Positions 7,216-14,844 of a stretch of 40,868 bases of DNA are shown piece by piece. A program made the position numbers and the translations under genes. The stretch lies in contig NIOB01000011.1 of assembly GCA_002189105.1 (NCBI GenBank), forward strand, positions 1 through 40,868. Direction: 5' to 3'. Position 1 is the first letter of the stretch, and each line of letters starts with the position of its first letter. This DNA is from Saccharibacillus soli. GTDB lineage: Bacteria > Bacillota > Bacilli > Paenibacillales > Paenibacillaceae. The notes below the pieces were generated by a model. The model was not told the origin of the DNA. It was given only the letters and a program-made list of their open reading frames with translations, and searched no databases.

Positions 7216-8278
7216 CCGGGAGTCGAATATAAATTTCTGCTCCCTGTTTACTTGTAGCCCATATCTCTCCATTATGAGCCACAACCAATTTTCTGCAGAT
7301 TGCAAGCCCAATTCCACTACCGCCTGTTTTTCGATTCCTTGATCGATCTCCTCGATAAAATCGTTCAAAAATGTGAAGTAAATCTTGTTCAGAAATTCCA
7401 ATTCCTGAATCCTGAACCTGTATCCTGACATTTTCTTTTTCCCTAAAAACTTCAATACATACTGAACCACCCGTGGGTGTGTAATGGAGCGCGTTACTTA
7501 AAACGTTGATCATCACCTGTAACATACGATCCCGATCCACATTGACCACAATTTGTTCGGCTGCTTTAAATTTTAAATTCACTTGTTTTTCAACAAATGC
7601 AGCGCCCATCACTTCCATACTTTTCACTATCACTTCATTTAATTTTTCTTTCTTTAAATTCAAGGAAAATTCGGGCGAATCCATTTCATTCAGTTTCTCC
7701 AAATCTGCCACCAATTTAATCAGTCGTTCTACTTCTTCGTAACAGGAATAGATTCGTTTAGGTGTTGGCTCCCATATGCCATCTTGGAAAGCTTGCATAT
7801 GACTTTTCAACGTAGTTAAGGGCGTGCGAAGCTCATGAGCAATATCTTCCGACAAAGTAGAGCGTAGGCCTTCTTGTATTTGTAGCTGCGCCGCAAGATG
7901 ATTTAAAGAAGAAGCCAAATCATTTAATTCATCGTCGGTATTTGTTTGAATCCGTATATCCCATGAGCCCCTTCGCATTAACTCGGCTGATTCTTTCATT
8001 TGAATAAGTGGCCGGGAAATCTGCTTAGCAATACGCAAGCCGAGAAAAATCGCTAAAAAAACAGAAATGATAAACGTCCATAATGTAGTTTGCAGTAACG
8101 CTTCCTCTAAATGATGATTTAACTTAATAATATTAGAGGGAATGGTTCCTGCTTGTTGGACATAAAGACTCATATGATAATGAATACTGATAAGTAAAGT
8201 TAACATTGTCAGTGTCAATAATAATATGCCCATGAAAACAAACAAAAAAACCAATTTCGTATATAAGGTTTTTTTCAT
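7205..8278 (-). CDS. Sensor histidine kinase (BaeS/PhoR type)
   Basis: The protein has 357 residues. There are two membrane segments (about 8-31 and 66-83) with only about 35 extracytoplasmic residues between them, then a HAMP region (RIAKQISRPL to about 130). The H-box SEDIAHELRTPLTTL carries His148, and the N-box (NVLSNALHYTP), G1 (DSGIGIS) and G2 (GGSGIGLAI) ATP-binding motifs are intact. The short extracytoplasmic loop suggests sensing at or in the membrane. The start codon overlaps the stop of the response-regulator gene (TAATG), so the pair is translationally coupled. Likely signals from context are metal or envelope stress. Confidence 0.92.
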   Translation of the reverse strand: MKKTLYTKLVFLFVFMGILLLTLTMLTLLISIHYHMSLYVQQAGTIPSNIIKLNHHLEEALLQTTLWTFIISVFLAIFLGLRIAKQISRPLIQMKESAELMRRGSWDIRIQTNTDDELNDLASSLNHLAAQLQIQEGLRSTLSEDIAHELRTPLTTLKSHMQAFQDGIWEPTPKRIYSCYEEVERLIKLVADLEKLNEMDSPEFSLNLKKEKLNEVIVKSMEVMGAAFVEKQVNLKFKAAEQIVVNVDRDRMLQVMINVLSNALHYTPTGGSVCIEVFREKENVRIQVQDSGIGISEQDLLHIFERFYRGDRSRNRKTGGSGIGLAICRKLVVAHNGEIWATSKQGAEIYIRLPVSS

Positions 8279-8967
8279 TATAGATCCCCTTGAAATCGAT
8301 AGCCTGCTCCATAAACAGTTTGAATCATATATGGATTTCTAGGGTCTTTTTCTATCTTAGAGCGAAGGTTTTTTACATGCTGATCAATCGTACGGGTACT
8401 CCCTTCAAAATCATAACCAAGTACTCGATCAACCAAGTCATCCCTTGTAAAGAGGCGATTGGGTTGCCGAGCGAGTAGCATAAGGATTTTAAATTCATTG
8501 GGCGTTAAATTAACGACTTGCCCTTCGCAAATCACTTTTTGTTGCACGGCATTAATAATCAGTCTTCCGTTATCATAAGTCACTTTGTCTGCTAAAATAT
8601 GGTTTTCATTAGCACGCCGAAGAATCGCGCGCACACGGGCAACGACTTCTCTAGGATCAAAAGGTTTGATTAGGTAATCATCCGCACCTATCGATAAGCC
8701 ACGGATTCGATGATTATCTGAAGCTTTAGCAGATAACATTAGTATCGGAAGAGAACTAAATGAACGAATAGTTTGACACACTTTTTCTCCGGCCATATCT
8801 GGAAGCATCAAATCCAAAACAATTAAATCGAAGGCTGTTTGACGAACTTTGCTTAAAGCCTCTTCTCCTGTAATAGCTTCTTCAATTCGAAAACCATCTT
8901 TGCTTAAATAACTCGACACTACATCTCGGATCTTATCTTCGTCGTCTACAACAAGTATATGTTTCAT
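8278..8967 (-). CDS. OmpR/PhoB-family response regulator
   Basis: This is a 229-aa regulator. The receiver domain has the acidic pair DD at 8-9, the phosphoacceptor Asp52 in LIVLDLMLP, Ser/Ala at LSAKA and Lys in IKPFD. The C-terminal winged helix ends TVYGAGYRF, with TRTIDQHVKNLRSKI as recognition helix. It is the first gene of a two-gene operon with the kinase. Boxes of the type TGTGAAGAA on both sides of the operon (9000-9019, 7195-7215) suggest that it controls the copper-binding-protein gene, ydhK and itself. Confidence 0.93.
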   Translation of the reverse strand: MKHILVVDDEDKIRDVVSSYLSKDGFRIEEAITGEEALSKVRQTAFDLIVLDLMLPDMAGEKVCQTIRSFSSLPILMLSAKASDNHRIRGLSIGADDYLIKPFDPREVVARVRAILRRANENHILADKVTYDNGRLIINAVQQKVICEGQVVNLTPNEFKILMLLARQPNRLFTRDDLVDRVLGYDFEGSTRTIDQHVKNLRSKIEKDPRNPYMIQTVYGAGYRFQGDL

Positions 8968-8999
8968 TCTATTAAGCCTCCTAATCGTCTACTAAAATT

Positions 9000-9069
9000 G
9001 TGAAGAAGATGTGAAGAATCTCATTTATCGCTTCGTTTCACAAGATTATAGACAGTTTAATCTTCACAC
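9000..9069. promoter_or_regulatory. Shared operator/promoter region between regulator and copper-binding-protein gene
   Basis: TGTGAAGAAGA and TGTGAAGAATC are direct repeats 11 bases apart at 9000-9021. An inverted CTTCACAC lies at 9062-9069. The region is between the divergent response-regulator and four-helix-bundle genes, so one regulator could serve both. Confidence 0.55.
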
Positions 9070-9094
9070 GAATGAAAAAAAAGGAGGAATTGCG

Positions 9095-9424
9095 ATGTCG
9101 AACGAACAACTTCAAAATTGTATTGAGGAATGCTTGAAATGCATGGTCATTTGTAATCAGTGCTACAAAGCTTGTCTTTCAGAAGGCCATGCAGGTCACA
9201 TGAGTCGATGCATTCAACTTGATCGTGACTGTGCGGACATTTGTCAACTCGCTGCTTCCATGATGGCACGTGGTAGCGAGTATGCCAAACAAATTTGCGA
9301 ACTGTGCGCTTCTATTTGCGAAGAATGCGGCAATGAGTGCAAAAAGCACGATATGGAGCATTGTCAAAAATGTGCCGAAGCCTGCTTTAAATGTGCTGAA
9401 ATTTGCCGGCAGTTGTCTGCATAA
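9095..9424 (+). CDS. Four-helix-bundle copper-binding protein (DUF326, Cys-rich)
   Basis: The protein has 109 residues, from an ATG behind AAGGAGG. A longer frame starting at 9011 would run through the operator and is rejected. Cysteines are spaced along amphipathic helices as CIEECLKCMVICNQCYKAC, then CADICQL, CELCASICEECGNEC, and CQKCAEACFKCAEIC. This is typical of DUF326 and Csp-type proteins, which bind many Cu(I) ions inside a four-helix bundle (family knowledge). No signal peptide is present, so storage would be cytosolic. It is probably induced by the divergently encoded two-component system. Confidence 0.9.
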   Translation: MSNEQLQNCIEECLKCMVICNQCYKACLSEGHAGHMSRCIQLDRDCADICQLAASMMARGSEYAKQICELCASICEECGNECKKHDMEHCQKCAEACFKCAEICRQLSA

Positions 9425-9444
9425 GTGCTTTTTTTATAAAAAAG

Positions 9445-9467
9445 AGACCGTCCACTTAAGACGGTCT
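9445..9467 (+). terminator. Terminator after copper-binding-protein gene
   Basis: AGACCGTC and GACGGTCT form an eight-base stem followed by a T-rich tract. Confidence 0.85.
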
Positions 9468-9552
9468 ATTTCTTTTTATTAAAATAATGTCTAACAAATC
9501 AAATCTTTAAAAATTGCACGGAAATTCAAACTCTTATGATCTAATCTTTGTT

Positions 9553-10017
9553 TTATGATTTGACCATATGCTGATAAGTACTGGTGCTTGTTATTCTTCT
9601 TGCTGTTACATATTTATTTTTAAAATATCCTTGATTCATAGGACTAATTCTCACACCTTTACTGCTAGAAGAATGAGCAAATTCCCCATTTCCTACATAG
9701 ATTCCGGCATGAGAAATACCTTTACCGAATGTATTAAAAAACACTAAATCTCCCGGACGCAAGTTCTCTCTGGAAACCGGAGTACCCACTTTCGCTTGGT
9801 CTCTAGACACACGTGGTAGGTTAATATTAAAATGGTCGATTACCGCAAGGATAAAACCTGAGCAATCCATACCGCTCTTAGTTGTGCCTCCCCATTTGTA
9901 AGGAACACCGATATATTCATTGATACTCTCGCTTAACGATTCACTTGCAGAGACTGCCGATGCAGAAAAAGAAGATAGTAAAATGGCTCCTGCTAAAACC
10001 AAAGAAATTTTTTTCAA
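9553..10017 (-). CDS. Secreted NlpC/P60 peptidoglycan hydrolase
   Basis: The protein is 154 aa. A signal peptide (about residues 1-24, ending AVSAS) leads straight into one NlpC/P60 domain. The catalytic Cys52 lies in GMDCSGF, His103 in SHAGIYVG, and a third polar residue near His115. The enzyme would cut the D-gamma-Glu to diamino-acid bond in stem peptides (family knowledge). The start is a TTG at 10017 behind GGAGGG. A c-di-AMP riboswitch occupies the leader, which is the classic arrangement for secreted wall hydrolases in Bacillota. No separate wall-binding domain is present, so it is smaller than most chromosomal homologues. Confidence 0.9.
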   Translation of the reverse strand: MKKISLVLAGAILLSSFSASAVSASESLSESINEYIGVPYKWGGTTKSGMDCSGFILAVIDHFNINLPRVSRDQAKVGTPVSRENLRPGDLVFFNTFGKGISHAGIYVGNGEFAHSSSSKGVRISPMNQGYFKNKYVTARRITSTSTYQHMVKS

Positions 10018-10034
10018 AACAATATTCCCTCCAA

Positions 10035-10144
10035 AGCCTACGAGGTTAGCTGATTGGGTTCGGTTGGAGTTCCCTATAATTTCTGAAAAGACAGAAATTA
10101 ATTCACCAGAATGGTTCCCCCGCTTCTAAAATAAGAATTCGGCG
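10035..10144 (-). promoter_or_regulatory. ydaO-type c-di-AMP riboswitch
   Basis: Read on the minus strand, the leader shows the conserved ydaO-yuaA landmarks in order: GCCGAATTC, then GAAGCGGGGGAACCA, then GGTGAATT, a hairpin with AATTTCTG/CAGAAATT, AGGGAACTCC, CCGAACCC, and CAGCTAACCTCGTAGGC just before the ribosome binding site. In this family c-di-AMP binding switches expression off. It directly precedes the secreted hydrolase gene. Confidence 0.88.
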
Positions 10145-10474
10145 TTTTTAAAATAAACAACTTTGACAATCATACAATACACCAAGTAAATAGTAAAGAA
10201 AATGTAACCAAATTATAAGATATTCTTAAATCGAAATTCACTAAGAGCTTTTAGTGAAATAAAAAGGCATTATTTCTGTTTTTCTTCTATTCACTTCCTT
10301 CTTTATCGATCTTTCTCATTGTTTTGTTTAGAAAAATCTCAAAAAAAAAGATTAAATAGAGAAAAAAATGTAACCTTTAAATCCTCTTCTTATTTAAGTT
10401 TATTCTCAAAATCGATCTTTTTACGTAGAGTAATTTAGCCTTCTTGGAAGACGCATCATGAGAATCAGGGCGTT
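10145..10474. other. A+T-rich gene-free stretch, right edge of the cargo block
   Basis: It probably holds the promoter for the riboswitch transcript (TTGTAT followed 16 bases later by TATTTT on the minus strand, around 10155-10185). Short repeats of ATGTAAC occur. No gene or insertion-sequence end is recognised. Confidence 0.5.
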
Positions 10475-10699
10475 TCAGAATGTAACCCTGCGCATAATGA
10501 TCTTTTTTCGTTTCCGCGATGGTATGATCGTCGCTATTCGTAATTCGGACTTGAGGTGCTTGCCGATAATCGGATGCGTCCGCATTCCGAAGTTTAAGGT
10601 AACCGCTCCGCTGATCGAACGTACAAATTCATTCTGCCCGGCTTGTGGAATTTCGATCACGTTATAGCCTTGCTGCAAGTAAAGTGTCTCGTATTTCAT
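10475..10699 (-). CDS. Possible small protein or gene remnant (74 aa)
   Basis: The frame starts at an ATG at 10699 without a clear ribosome binding site and encodes MKYETLYLQQGYNVIEIPQA onward with a basic C-terminus. No family is recognised. Its position between the cargo block and the tandem repeat array, and the weak start, suggest a decayed or truncated gene. Confidence that it is expressed is low. Confidence 0.3.
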   Translation of the reverse strand: MKYETLYLQQGYNVIEIPQAGQNEFVRSISGAVTLNFGMRTHPIIGKHLKSELRIATIIPSRKRKKIIMRRVTF

Positions 10700-10729
10700 G
10701 CTTTTAAGAATGGTCCAAACTATGCGCCG

Positions 10730-11560
10730 CAGCTGTCTTTCGTCTCGATCCCCGCCGCTGATCCATTCCAGGCCGTCCGGAGCGACCGGGAAAAGCCAGG
10801 CCCCCTGCAGGGCCGCCGCTTTTTGATAGGGAGCGCAGGATGGCCGTCAGCTTGGGAGGCCCTGGGCCGGAAAGCTGACCGCGGCGCGCCGCAGCTGCCT
10901 TCCGTCTCGATCCCCGCCGCTGATCCATTCCAGGCCGTCCGGAGCGACCGGGAAAAGCCAGGCCCCTGCAGGGCCGCCGCTTTTTGATAGGGAGCGCAGG
11001 ATGGCCGTCAGCTTGGGAGGCCCTGGGCCGGAAAGCTGACCGCGGCGCGCCGCAGCTGCCTTTCGTCTCGATCCTCGCCGCTTGATCGTTCCAGGCCGTC
11101 CGGAGCGACCGGGAAAGGCAAGGCTCCCTGCAGGGCCGATGCCTTTTGATAGGGAGCGCAGGATGGCCGTCAGCTTGGGAGGCCCTGGGCCGGAAAGCTG
11201 ACCGCGGCGCGCCGCAGCTCCCTTCCGTCTCGATCCCCGCCGCTGATCCATTCCAGGCCGTCCGGAGCGACCGGGAAAAGCCAGGCCCCTGCAGGGCCGC
11301 CGCTTTTTGATAGGGAGCGCAGGATGGCCGTCAGCTTGGGAGGCCCTGGGCCGGAAAGCTGACCGCGGCGCGCCGCAGCTGCCTTTCGTCTCGATCCTCG
11401 CCGCTTGATCGTTCCAGGCCGTCCGGAGCGACCGGGAAAGGCAAGGCCCCCTGCAGGGCCGATGCCTTTTGATAGGAAGCGCAGGATGGCCGTCAGCTTG
11501 GGAAGCCGCTTCGGCTGGAAAGCTGACCGCGGCGCGCCGCAGCTGCCTTTCGTTCCAATC
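10730..11560. repeat. G+C-rich tandem array, five units of about 162 bp plus a partial sixth
   Basis: Units begin at CAGCTG-like positions 10730, 10892, 11052, 11215, 11376 and 11540 (periods 162, 160, 163, 161, 164). Each contains GTCAGCTT facing AAGCTGAC and an AscI palindrome GGCGCGCC. Two subtypes exist. Units 1, 2 and 4 read CCCCGCCGCTGATCCATTCC and units 3 and 5 read CTCGCCGCTTGATCGTTCC, so units 2-3 and 4-5 form a duplicated 323-bp pair. Periods that are not multiples of three rule out a repeat protein. The composition is far more G+C-rich than either neighbour. It could be a centromere, incompatibility or strand-synthesis site. Confidence 0.9.
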
Positions 11561-11576
11561 TCCCGGCAAACAAAAA

Positions 11577-11599
11577 GCGATCATCTGATTAATGATCGC
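11577..11599 (-). terminator. Terminator of the 11.6-13.5 kb operon
   Basis: GCGATCAT and ATGATCGC form a perfect stem, followed on the minus strand by T5. It overlaps the stop of the last gene of the operon. Confidence 0.85.
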
Positions 11600-11963
11600 C
11601 TTCTACATAATGAACATACAGCCGCTTTAATAGTTCCTCTGCTTGCTCCGGATCGTTAGGGACTGGAACGTTAATTTGAATCCCGGACCCATGAAGTCTC
11701 TTCATGAAATCCGCCGGATCAAATTTCTCGGCAAGCTCTATACTTTCGTTCCGAATATCCACTATTGCCATGTATTCCGGAAAAATAATATGCCCGTCTT
11801 TTGATTCGGCTATCATATAATCTTCGGAATCGGTGATTTTAACCGCTTGATAATAGCTCTTTTTTTCCTTTAAATAATCGAACATTTCCTGTTCACCACT
11901 GAGCCGATCTGCAGCATGGTAACGACCATCCGGCTCATACCGATAACCGAAATAAGTATTCAT
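11589..11963 (-). CDS. Hypothetical protein (124 aa)
   Basis: Unrecognised, soluble and acidic, beginning MNTYFGYRYEPDGRYHAADR. I choose the ATG at 11963 because TTGGAGGAAG lies just upstream; the earlier in-frame ATG at 11999 would overlap the preceding gene and lacks a site. It is the last gene of a five-gene minus-strand operon and its stop lies in the terminator hairpin. No function can be given. Confidence 0.7.
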   Translation of the reverse strand: MNTYFGYRYEPDGRYHAADRLSGEQEMFDYLKEKKSYYQAVKITDSEDYMIAESKDGHIIFPEYMAIVDIRNESIELAEKFDPADFMKRLHGSGIQINVPVPNDPEQAEELLKRLYVHYVEGDH

Positions 11964-11979
11964 GACTTCCTCCAATCGC

Positions 11980-12363
11980 TTACTGATCTGCCGGTTCATA
12001 CCCCGCTGCCTTTAAAGCGTCCATAAACGCAGCGCTGCTATCCTGCTCCTGGATCTTTTTTTCATCTGCGAAAACACACAAGGCTTGAGCAATCGACACG
12101 CCATCTATGTCATTTTCTAAAATATCGCATATTTTTTCAGCGTTATAAGACACGTTTCTAAGGTTATCCAAAATAAGCGAAGCATGTTGGCCTGGCATGG
12201 ATACAATCCATTGCGCCATTTCAGCCCTGCCAAAATACACGTCTATCCCGGAATCCCTTGCGCTAATATACAAATAGTAATGACCACCTTCGTAAACGGT
12301 ATAGCGTTTAATTTCGCCGGTCCATTTCATCTGCAACTGGTCATTTGAGCAAACAAATTTCAT
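11980..12363 (-). CDS. Hypothetical protein (127 aa)
   Basis: Unrecognised. It starts MKFVCSNDQLQMKWTGEIKR, has mixed strands and helices, and has no membrane segment. The ATG at 12363 follows AAGGAG at about eight bases. The gene begins one base after the stop of the upstream gene, so the two are tightly coupled. The C-terminal part (SSAAFMDALKAAGYEPADQ) resembles a small helical tail. No function can be given. Confidence 0.7.
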   Translation of the reverse strand: MKFVCSNDQLQMKWTGEIKRYTVYEGGHYYLYISARDSGIDVYFGRAEMAQWIVSMPGQHASLILDNLRNVSYNAEKICDILENDIDGVSIAQALCVFADEKKIQEQDSSAAFMDALKAAGYEPADQ

Positions 12364-12364
12364 G

Positions 12365-12838
12365 TTAGGACTCCTTCTCGTCTTCCGGATCCGCCACGCC
12401 AGCCAAGTTCAATATAGAAGATTTACGACGAATCTCTAACAGCTGCAGAAATACCCGATACAGTTCGGTATCTGCGTTCCCTAAGAAAAGCTGCAGGTCG
12501 AATTTGTGAAGCCTACCGGTGAATAGTTCGACTCCTGCTCTTACCAAAAGCTTATAACTGCTAGAAAGCCCTGTTACAATCTCCGATTCATTGTGGAATC
12601 CGTCTTCTTCGCCGTTATCTCCCTTGATGACAACCCACTCCCCGAAGTACCAGGAAAGCGGCGAATCTTCATCGTCCCATTTGATCCGATAAAAGACTTC
12701 CGGAAGCGCAGCAATGTAAGCGCCGGCCGCATACTCACTCGACCAGAAACTTTTGAATCGACTTTGAAGCTGCTCATAGTTACTTTGATGCTGTTCCGAA
12801 ACAAAAAACAAGGCATGACTTGTTGCTTTAACGCTCAT
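12365..12838 (-). CDS. Conserved hypothetical protein, DUF2538/DUF6075-like (157 aa)
   Basis: From the ATG at 12838 (GGAG ten bases upstream) the protein reads MSVKATSHALFFVSEQHQSN, then YEQLQSRFKSF and EYAAGAYIAALPEVFYRI. The pattern of an aromatic strand, H-x-x-N-x-x-x-L, then Y-x-x-A-x-Y-I-x-A-x-PE resembles small conserved Bacillota proteins in the DUF2538 or DUF6075 group, found on plasmids and phages. The match is from memory and is tentative. The function of those families is unknown. A longer frame starting at 12955 would overlap the preceding membrane-protein gene and has no ribosome binding site. Confidence 0.65.
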   Translation of the reverse strand: MSVKATSHALFFVSEQHQSNYEQLQSRFKSFWSSEYAAGAYIAALPEVFYRIKWDDEDSPLSWYFGEWVVIKGDNGEEDGFHNESEIVTGLSSSYKLLVRAGVELFTGRLHKFDLQLFLGNADTELYRVFLQLLEIRRKSSILNLAGVADPEDEKES

Positions 12839-12851
12839 AAGATTCACGCTC

Positions 12852-13226
12852 CTATTTATTTTGGGAAGCCGCGGATACTTCTCTAACCAACTCGTAAACC
12901 AAGTACGGAAAACCGATGATCCCGACAAACAAAGCAATAAACGTCTTGATGGCAACCTTTGAAAATTTAAAAATCAACCAGATCAAAAGCGGCGGCCGGT
13001 AGATCGCTCGGGCAACCTTTGTTTCCAGGTGCGGCTCACGATAAAACCATTTATAAAAAAAACGGTTCAGCAAGTGGTATCCAGCCGGAATACCGGCAAC
13101 TAAAAAGGTCGTAAACAAACTGTACTTGAGCAGCAGCGGAAGCAAAATATAAAGCACGATCCCGGCCAATACGGGTTTCAGCAAATACCTTGCGTATGCA
13201 TTCGGTCCAAGCAGCTCATATAACAT
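12852..13226 (-). CDS. Small integral membrane protein (124 aa)
   Basis: The ATG at 13226 has GGAGGG six bases upstream; the ATG at 13232 would leave no spacing. At least three hydrophobic segments are visible: about 17-35 (VLAGIVLYILLPLLLKYSLF), 38-50 and 95-113. A basic loop with FFYKWFYREPHLETK lies between. The family is not recognised. Because it sits just beyond the transfer operon and in the same orientation, it could be an entry-exclusion or transfer accessory protein, but this is only context. Confidence 0.65.
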   Translation of the reverse strand: MLYELLGPNAYARYLLKPVLAGIVLYILLPLLLKYSLFTTFLVAGIPAGYHLLNRFFYKWFYREPHLETKVARAIYRPPLLIWLIFKFSKVAIKTFIALFVGIIGFPYLVYELVREVSAASQNK

Positions 13227-13241
13227 GACCATCCCTCCTGT

Positions 13242-13457
13242 TCAAATGGATCCCTGGTTGTTCATCTCCTCCGCAATTTTCATATAGGCTTGATGATCGG
13301 ACAGCTTTATTCGTTTGGCCTTCTGATCCTGGAACATGGCCGTCAAATAAGCTAAAACGAAAGATTCTGTTTTCCCTGGTGCGATTTCATTTAAAATCGC
13401 TTGTAATTCAGCTTTAACATTAGGAACTGCCTTGATATTCTTGCGGGTATCCGCCAA
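13242..13457 (-). CDS. Small hypothetical protein, first gene of the operon (71 aa)
   Basis: The start is a TTG at 13457 behind AGGGGGTG. The protein (MADTRKNIKAVPNVKAELQA onward) is basic and helical, compatible with a small DNA-binding or accessory protein, but no motif is decisive. It is the first gene downstream of a promoter carrying three TTTTGTATCC boxes, so it could be the autoregulator that binds them. That is inference. Confidence 0.6.
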   Translation of the reverse strand: MADTRKNIKAVPNVKAELQAILNEIAPGKTESFVLAYLTAMFQDQKAKRIKLSDHQAYMKIAEEMNNQGSI

Positions 13458-13492
13458 AGCTACACCCCCTGTTCAAAATCCCTCTTACATCC

Positions 13493-13555
13493 ATTATAAC
13501 CCATTTTGGATACAAAACCTATCTTTTTGTATCCAAAAAATAAACTTTTGTATCC
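13493..13555 (-). promoter_or_regulatory. Promoter with three TTTTGTATCC operator boxes
   Basis: TATAAT on the minus strand lies at 13493-13498. Upstream of it are TTTTGGATACAAAA (13504-13517), TTTTTGTATCCAAAA (about 13525-13539) and TTTTGTATCC (13546-13555). The first two are inverted relative to each other and the third repeats the second. The boxes cover the -35 region. Confidence 0.6.
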
Positions 13556-13630
13556 ACCCGTTTCTGTTGCCTTACTCCTTTTATTCAGCATCCTCAACGG
13601 ATGTAAGCTCAAGGTTGTTTCGATAAAAAA

Positions 13631-13654
13631 AGAAGCAGCTCATTGAGCCGCTTC
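13631..13654 (-). terminator. Terminator of the conjugation operon
   Basis: GAAGCGGCTCA and TGAGCTGCTTC form the stem on the minus strand, followed by T7. It lies right after the stop of the last transfer gene. Confidence 0.9.
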
Positions 13655-13657
13655 TTT

Positions 13658-14842
13658 TCACTTAATATCCGGATCCTGAATGATCGGATTAAATCCTTTC
13701 ACGTAAGGTAATGGATCGACCGGCGAGTCCTTAATCCGGACTTCAAAATGCAAATGCGCTCCTTTTGAGCCGCCAGTATTCCCGATCGCGCCGATCTCCT
13801 GTCCAGCGGCAACTTGATCGCCAGCCCAAAACGGCGAGGTACTGACCATATGCCCGTACAGCGTCGATACATTGTTTCCGTGGTCAATAATGATGCAGTT
13901 TCCGTAGCCGCCGCGAACCCCGCTAAATATGACCGTACCGGGCATAAACGCCACGATCGGAATGCCAGTTGAATCTCCCGGTGCAGCTATATCTATTCCT
14001 GCGTGCTGTTTTCCCCACCGAACTTTATATCCCGATGTGATGATCCTTGCGGACGTTCCCGGCCAAACCGTGCCTTCGCCGGACACAATCGCCGTACCGC
14101 CACTGACATACGATTCCGCGAAATCCAGCACATCTTTAACGTACTTTTTGCTGTTGTTGTATGCATACAGCGCTTTGTCGAGCTTCCCATCTGCTCCCCC
14201 GTTGGCTGCCAGGTACTTTGCTGCAGACATAATCGCATCTTGGACACTCCACGGATCCGGGATGCCGTCGCCGTCTCCATCTGTCCCATAACCGCCGTAT
14301 TTGGCGACTACGGCGGGATCTCTCAACTCGGCAAGGGATATATCTCCGCGTCCCAATCCGCCGCATGTCGGATGATTCCAACCGACCCAGGTGCAGGGCA
14401 TAAATTGCATATGCCCAACGGCCCCTGCGTAACTCTCGGATACGTTAGTAGAAAACACGGTTTCGACTCGATGGACACCGGCCAGGATGTTCCACGGTAC
14501 GCCATATTCGGCTTCCGCGGCTTTATAGTATTCGATAAATTCAGGCGGGATAGCTTCTAGTCCGGTTTGTGAAATTTGGCCCCCGCTCGTAAAGCTTCGA
14601 GTATCGCTCGATGAAGAAAAACTGGCCATAAACAAACTGCCTATGAAAACAACAAGGATCAGCAGCAAAACCAAAATTACGCCGCCGATCAGAATGATCT
14701 TCATTCCGATCGGCGATTTAGCTACGGTCTTGGCTGCAGTAACGGCAGCTTTTTTTGCTGCTTTTTTAGCAGCTGCTCCGGCTACCTGCTTGGCTGCACT
14801 CGGTCGGCGCTCCTGATCCGGATCGTGAGAAGGTTGTTCCAT
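13658..14842 (-). CDS. Bifunctional muralytic transfer protein (SLT transglycosylase plus M23 endopeptidase)
   Basis: The protein has 394 residues. The N-terminal tail is cytoplasmic and Ala/Lys-rich, followed by one membrane segment (about 49-75). Then comes a lytic transglycosylase domain (IPPEFIEYYKAAEAEYGVPW with a catalytic-type Glu in GVHRVET, then AVGHMQFMPCTW and ALYAYNNS). A C-terminal LytM/M23 domain has HAGIDIAAPGD, YGNCIIIDHGN, LYGHM and GAHLHFEV, with all metal ligands present. This is the VirB1-like or TcpG-type enzyme that opens peptidoglycan for the conjugation channel. The start at 14842 follows GGGGGG; the upstream TTG overlaps the preceding gene. It is the last gene of the transfer operon. 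Confidence 0.92.
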   Translation of the reverse strand: MEQPSHDPDQERRPSAAKQVAGAAAKKAAKKAAVTAAKTVAKSPIGMKIILIGGVILVLLLILVVFIGSLFMASFSSSSDTRSFTSGGQISQTGLEAIPPEFIEYYKAAEAEYGVPWNILAGVHRVETVFSTNVSESYAGAVGHMQFMPCTWVGWNHPTCGGLGRGDISLAELRDPAVVAKYGGYGTDGDGDGIPDPWSVQDAIMSAAKYLAANGGADGKLDKALYAYNNSKKYVKDVLDFAESYVSGGTAIVSGEGTVWPGTSARIITSGYKVRWGKQHAGIDIAAPGDSTGIPIVAFMPGTVIFSGVRGGYGNCIIIDHGNNVSTLYGHMVSTSPFWAGDQVAAGQEIGAIGNTGGSKGAHLHFEVRIKDSPVDPLPYVKGFNPIIQDPDIK

Positions 14843-14844
14843 GC

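Noticed and set aside
9011-9094. N-terminal extension of the copper-binding protein
   Set aside because: It would read through the regulator boxes. The ATG at 9095 has a proper AAGGAGG site, and homologues begin near this Met.
10730-11560. CRISPR array
   Set aside because: Units are about 162 bp with no short repeat plus unique spacer pattern, and no cas genes are present.
10847-11584. Long minus-strand frame through the tandem array, reading like an Arg/Gly/Pro repeat protein
   Set aside because: Repeat periods of 160-164 are not multiples of three, so the frame of the repeat changes from unit to unit. There is no ribosome binding site, and the openness reflects high G+C content.
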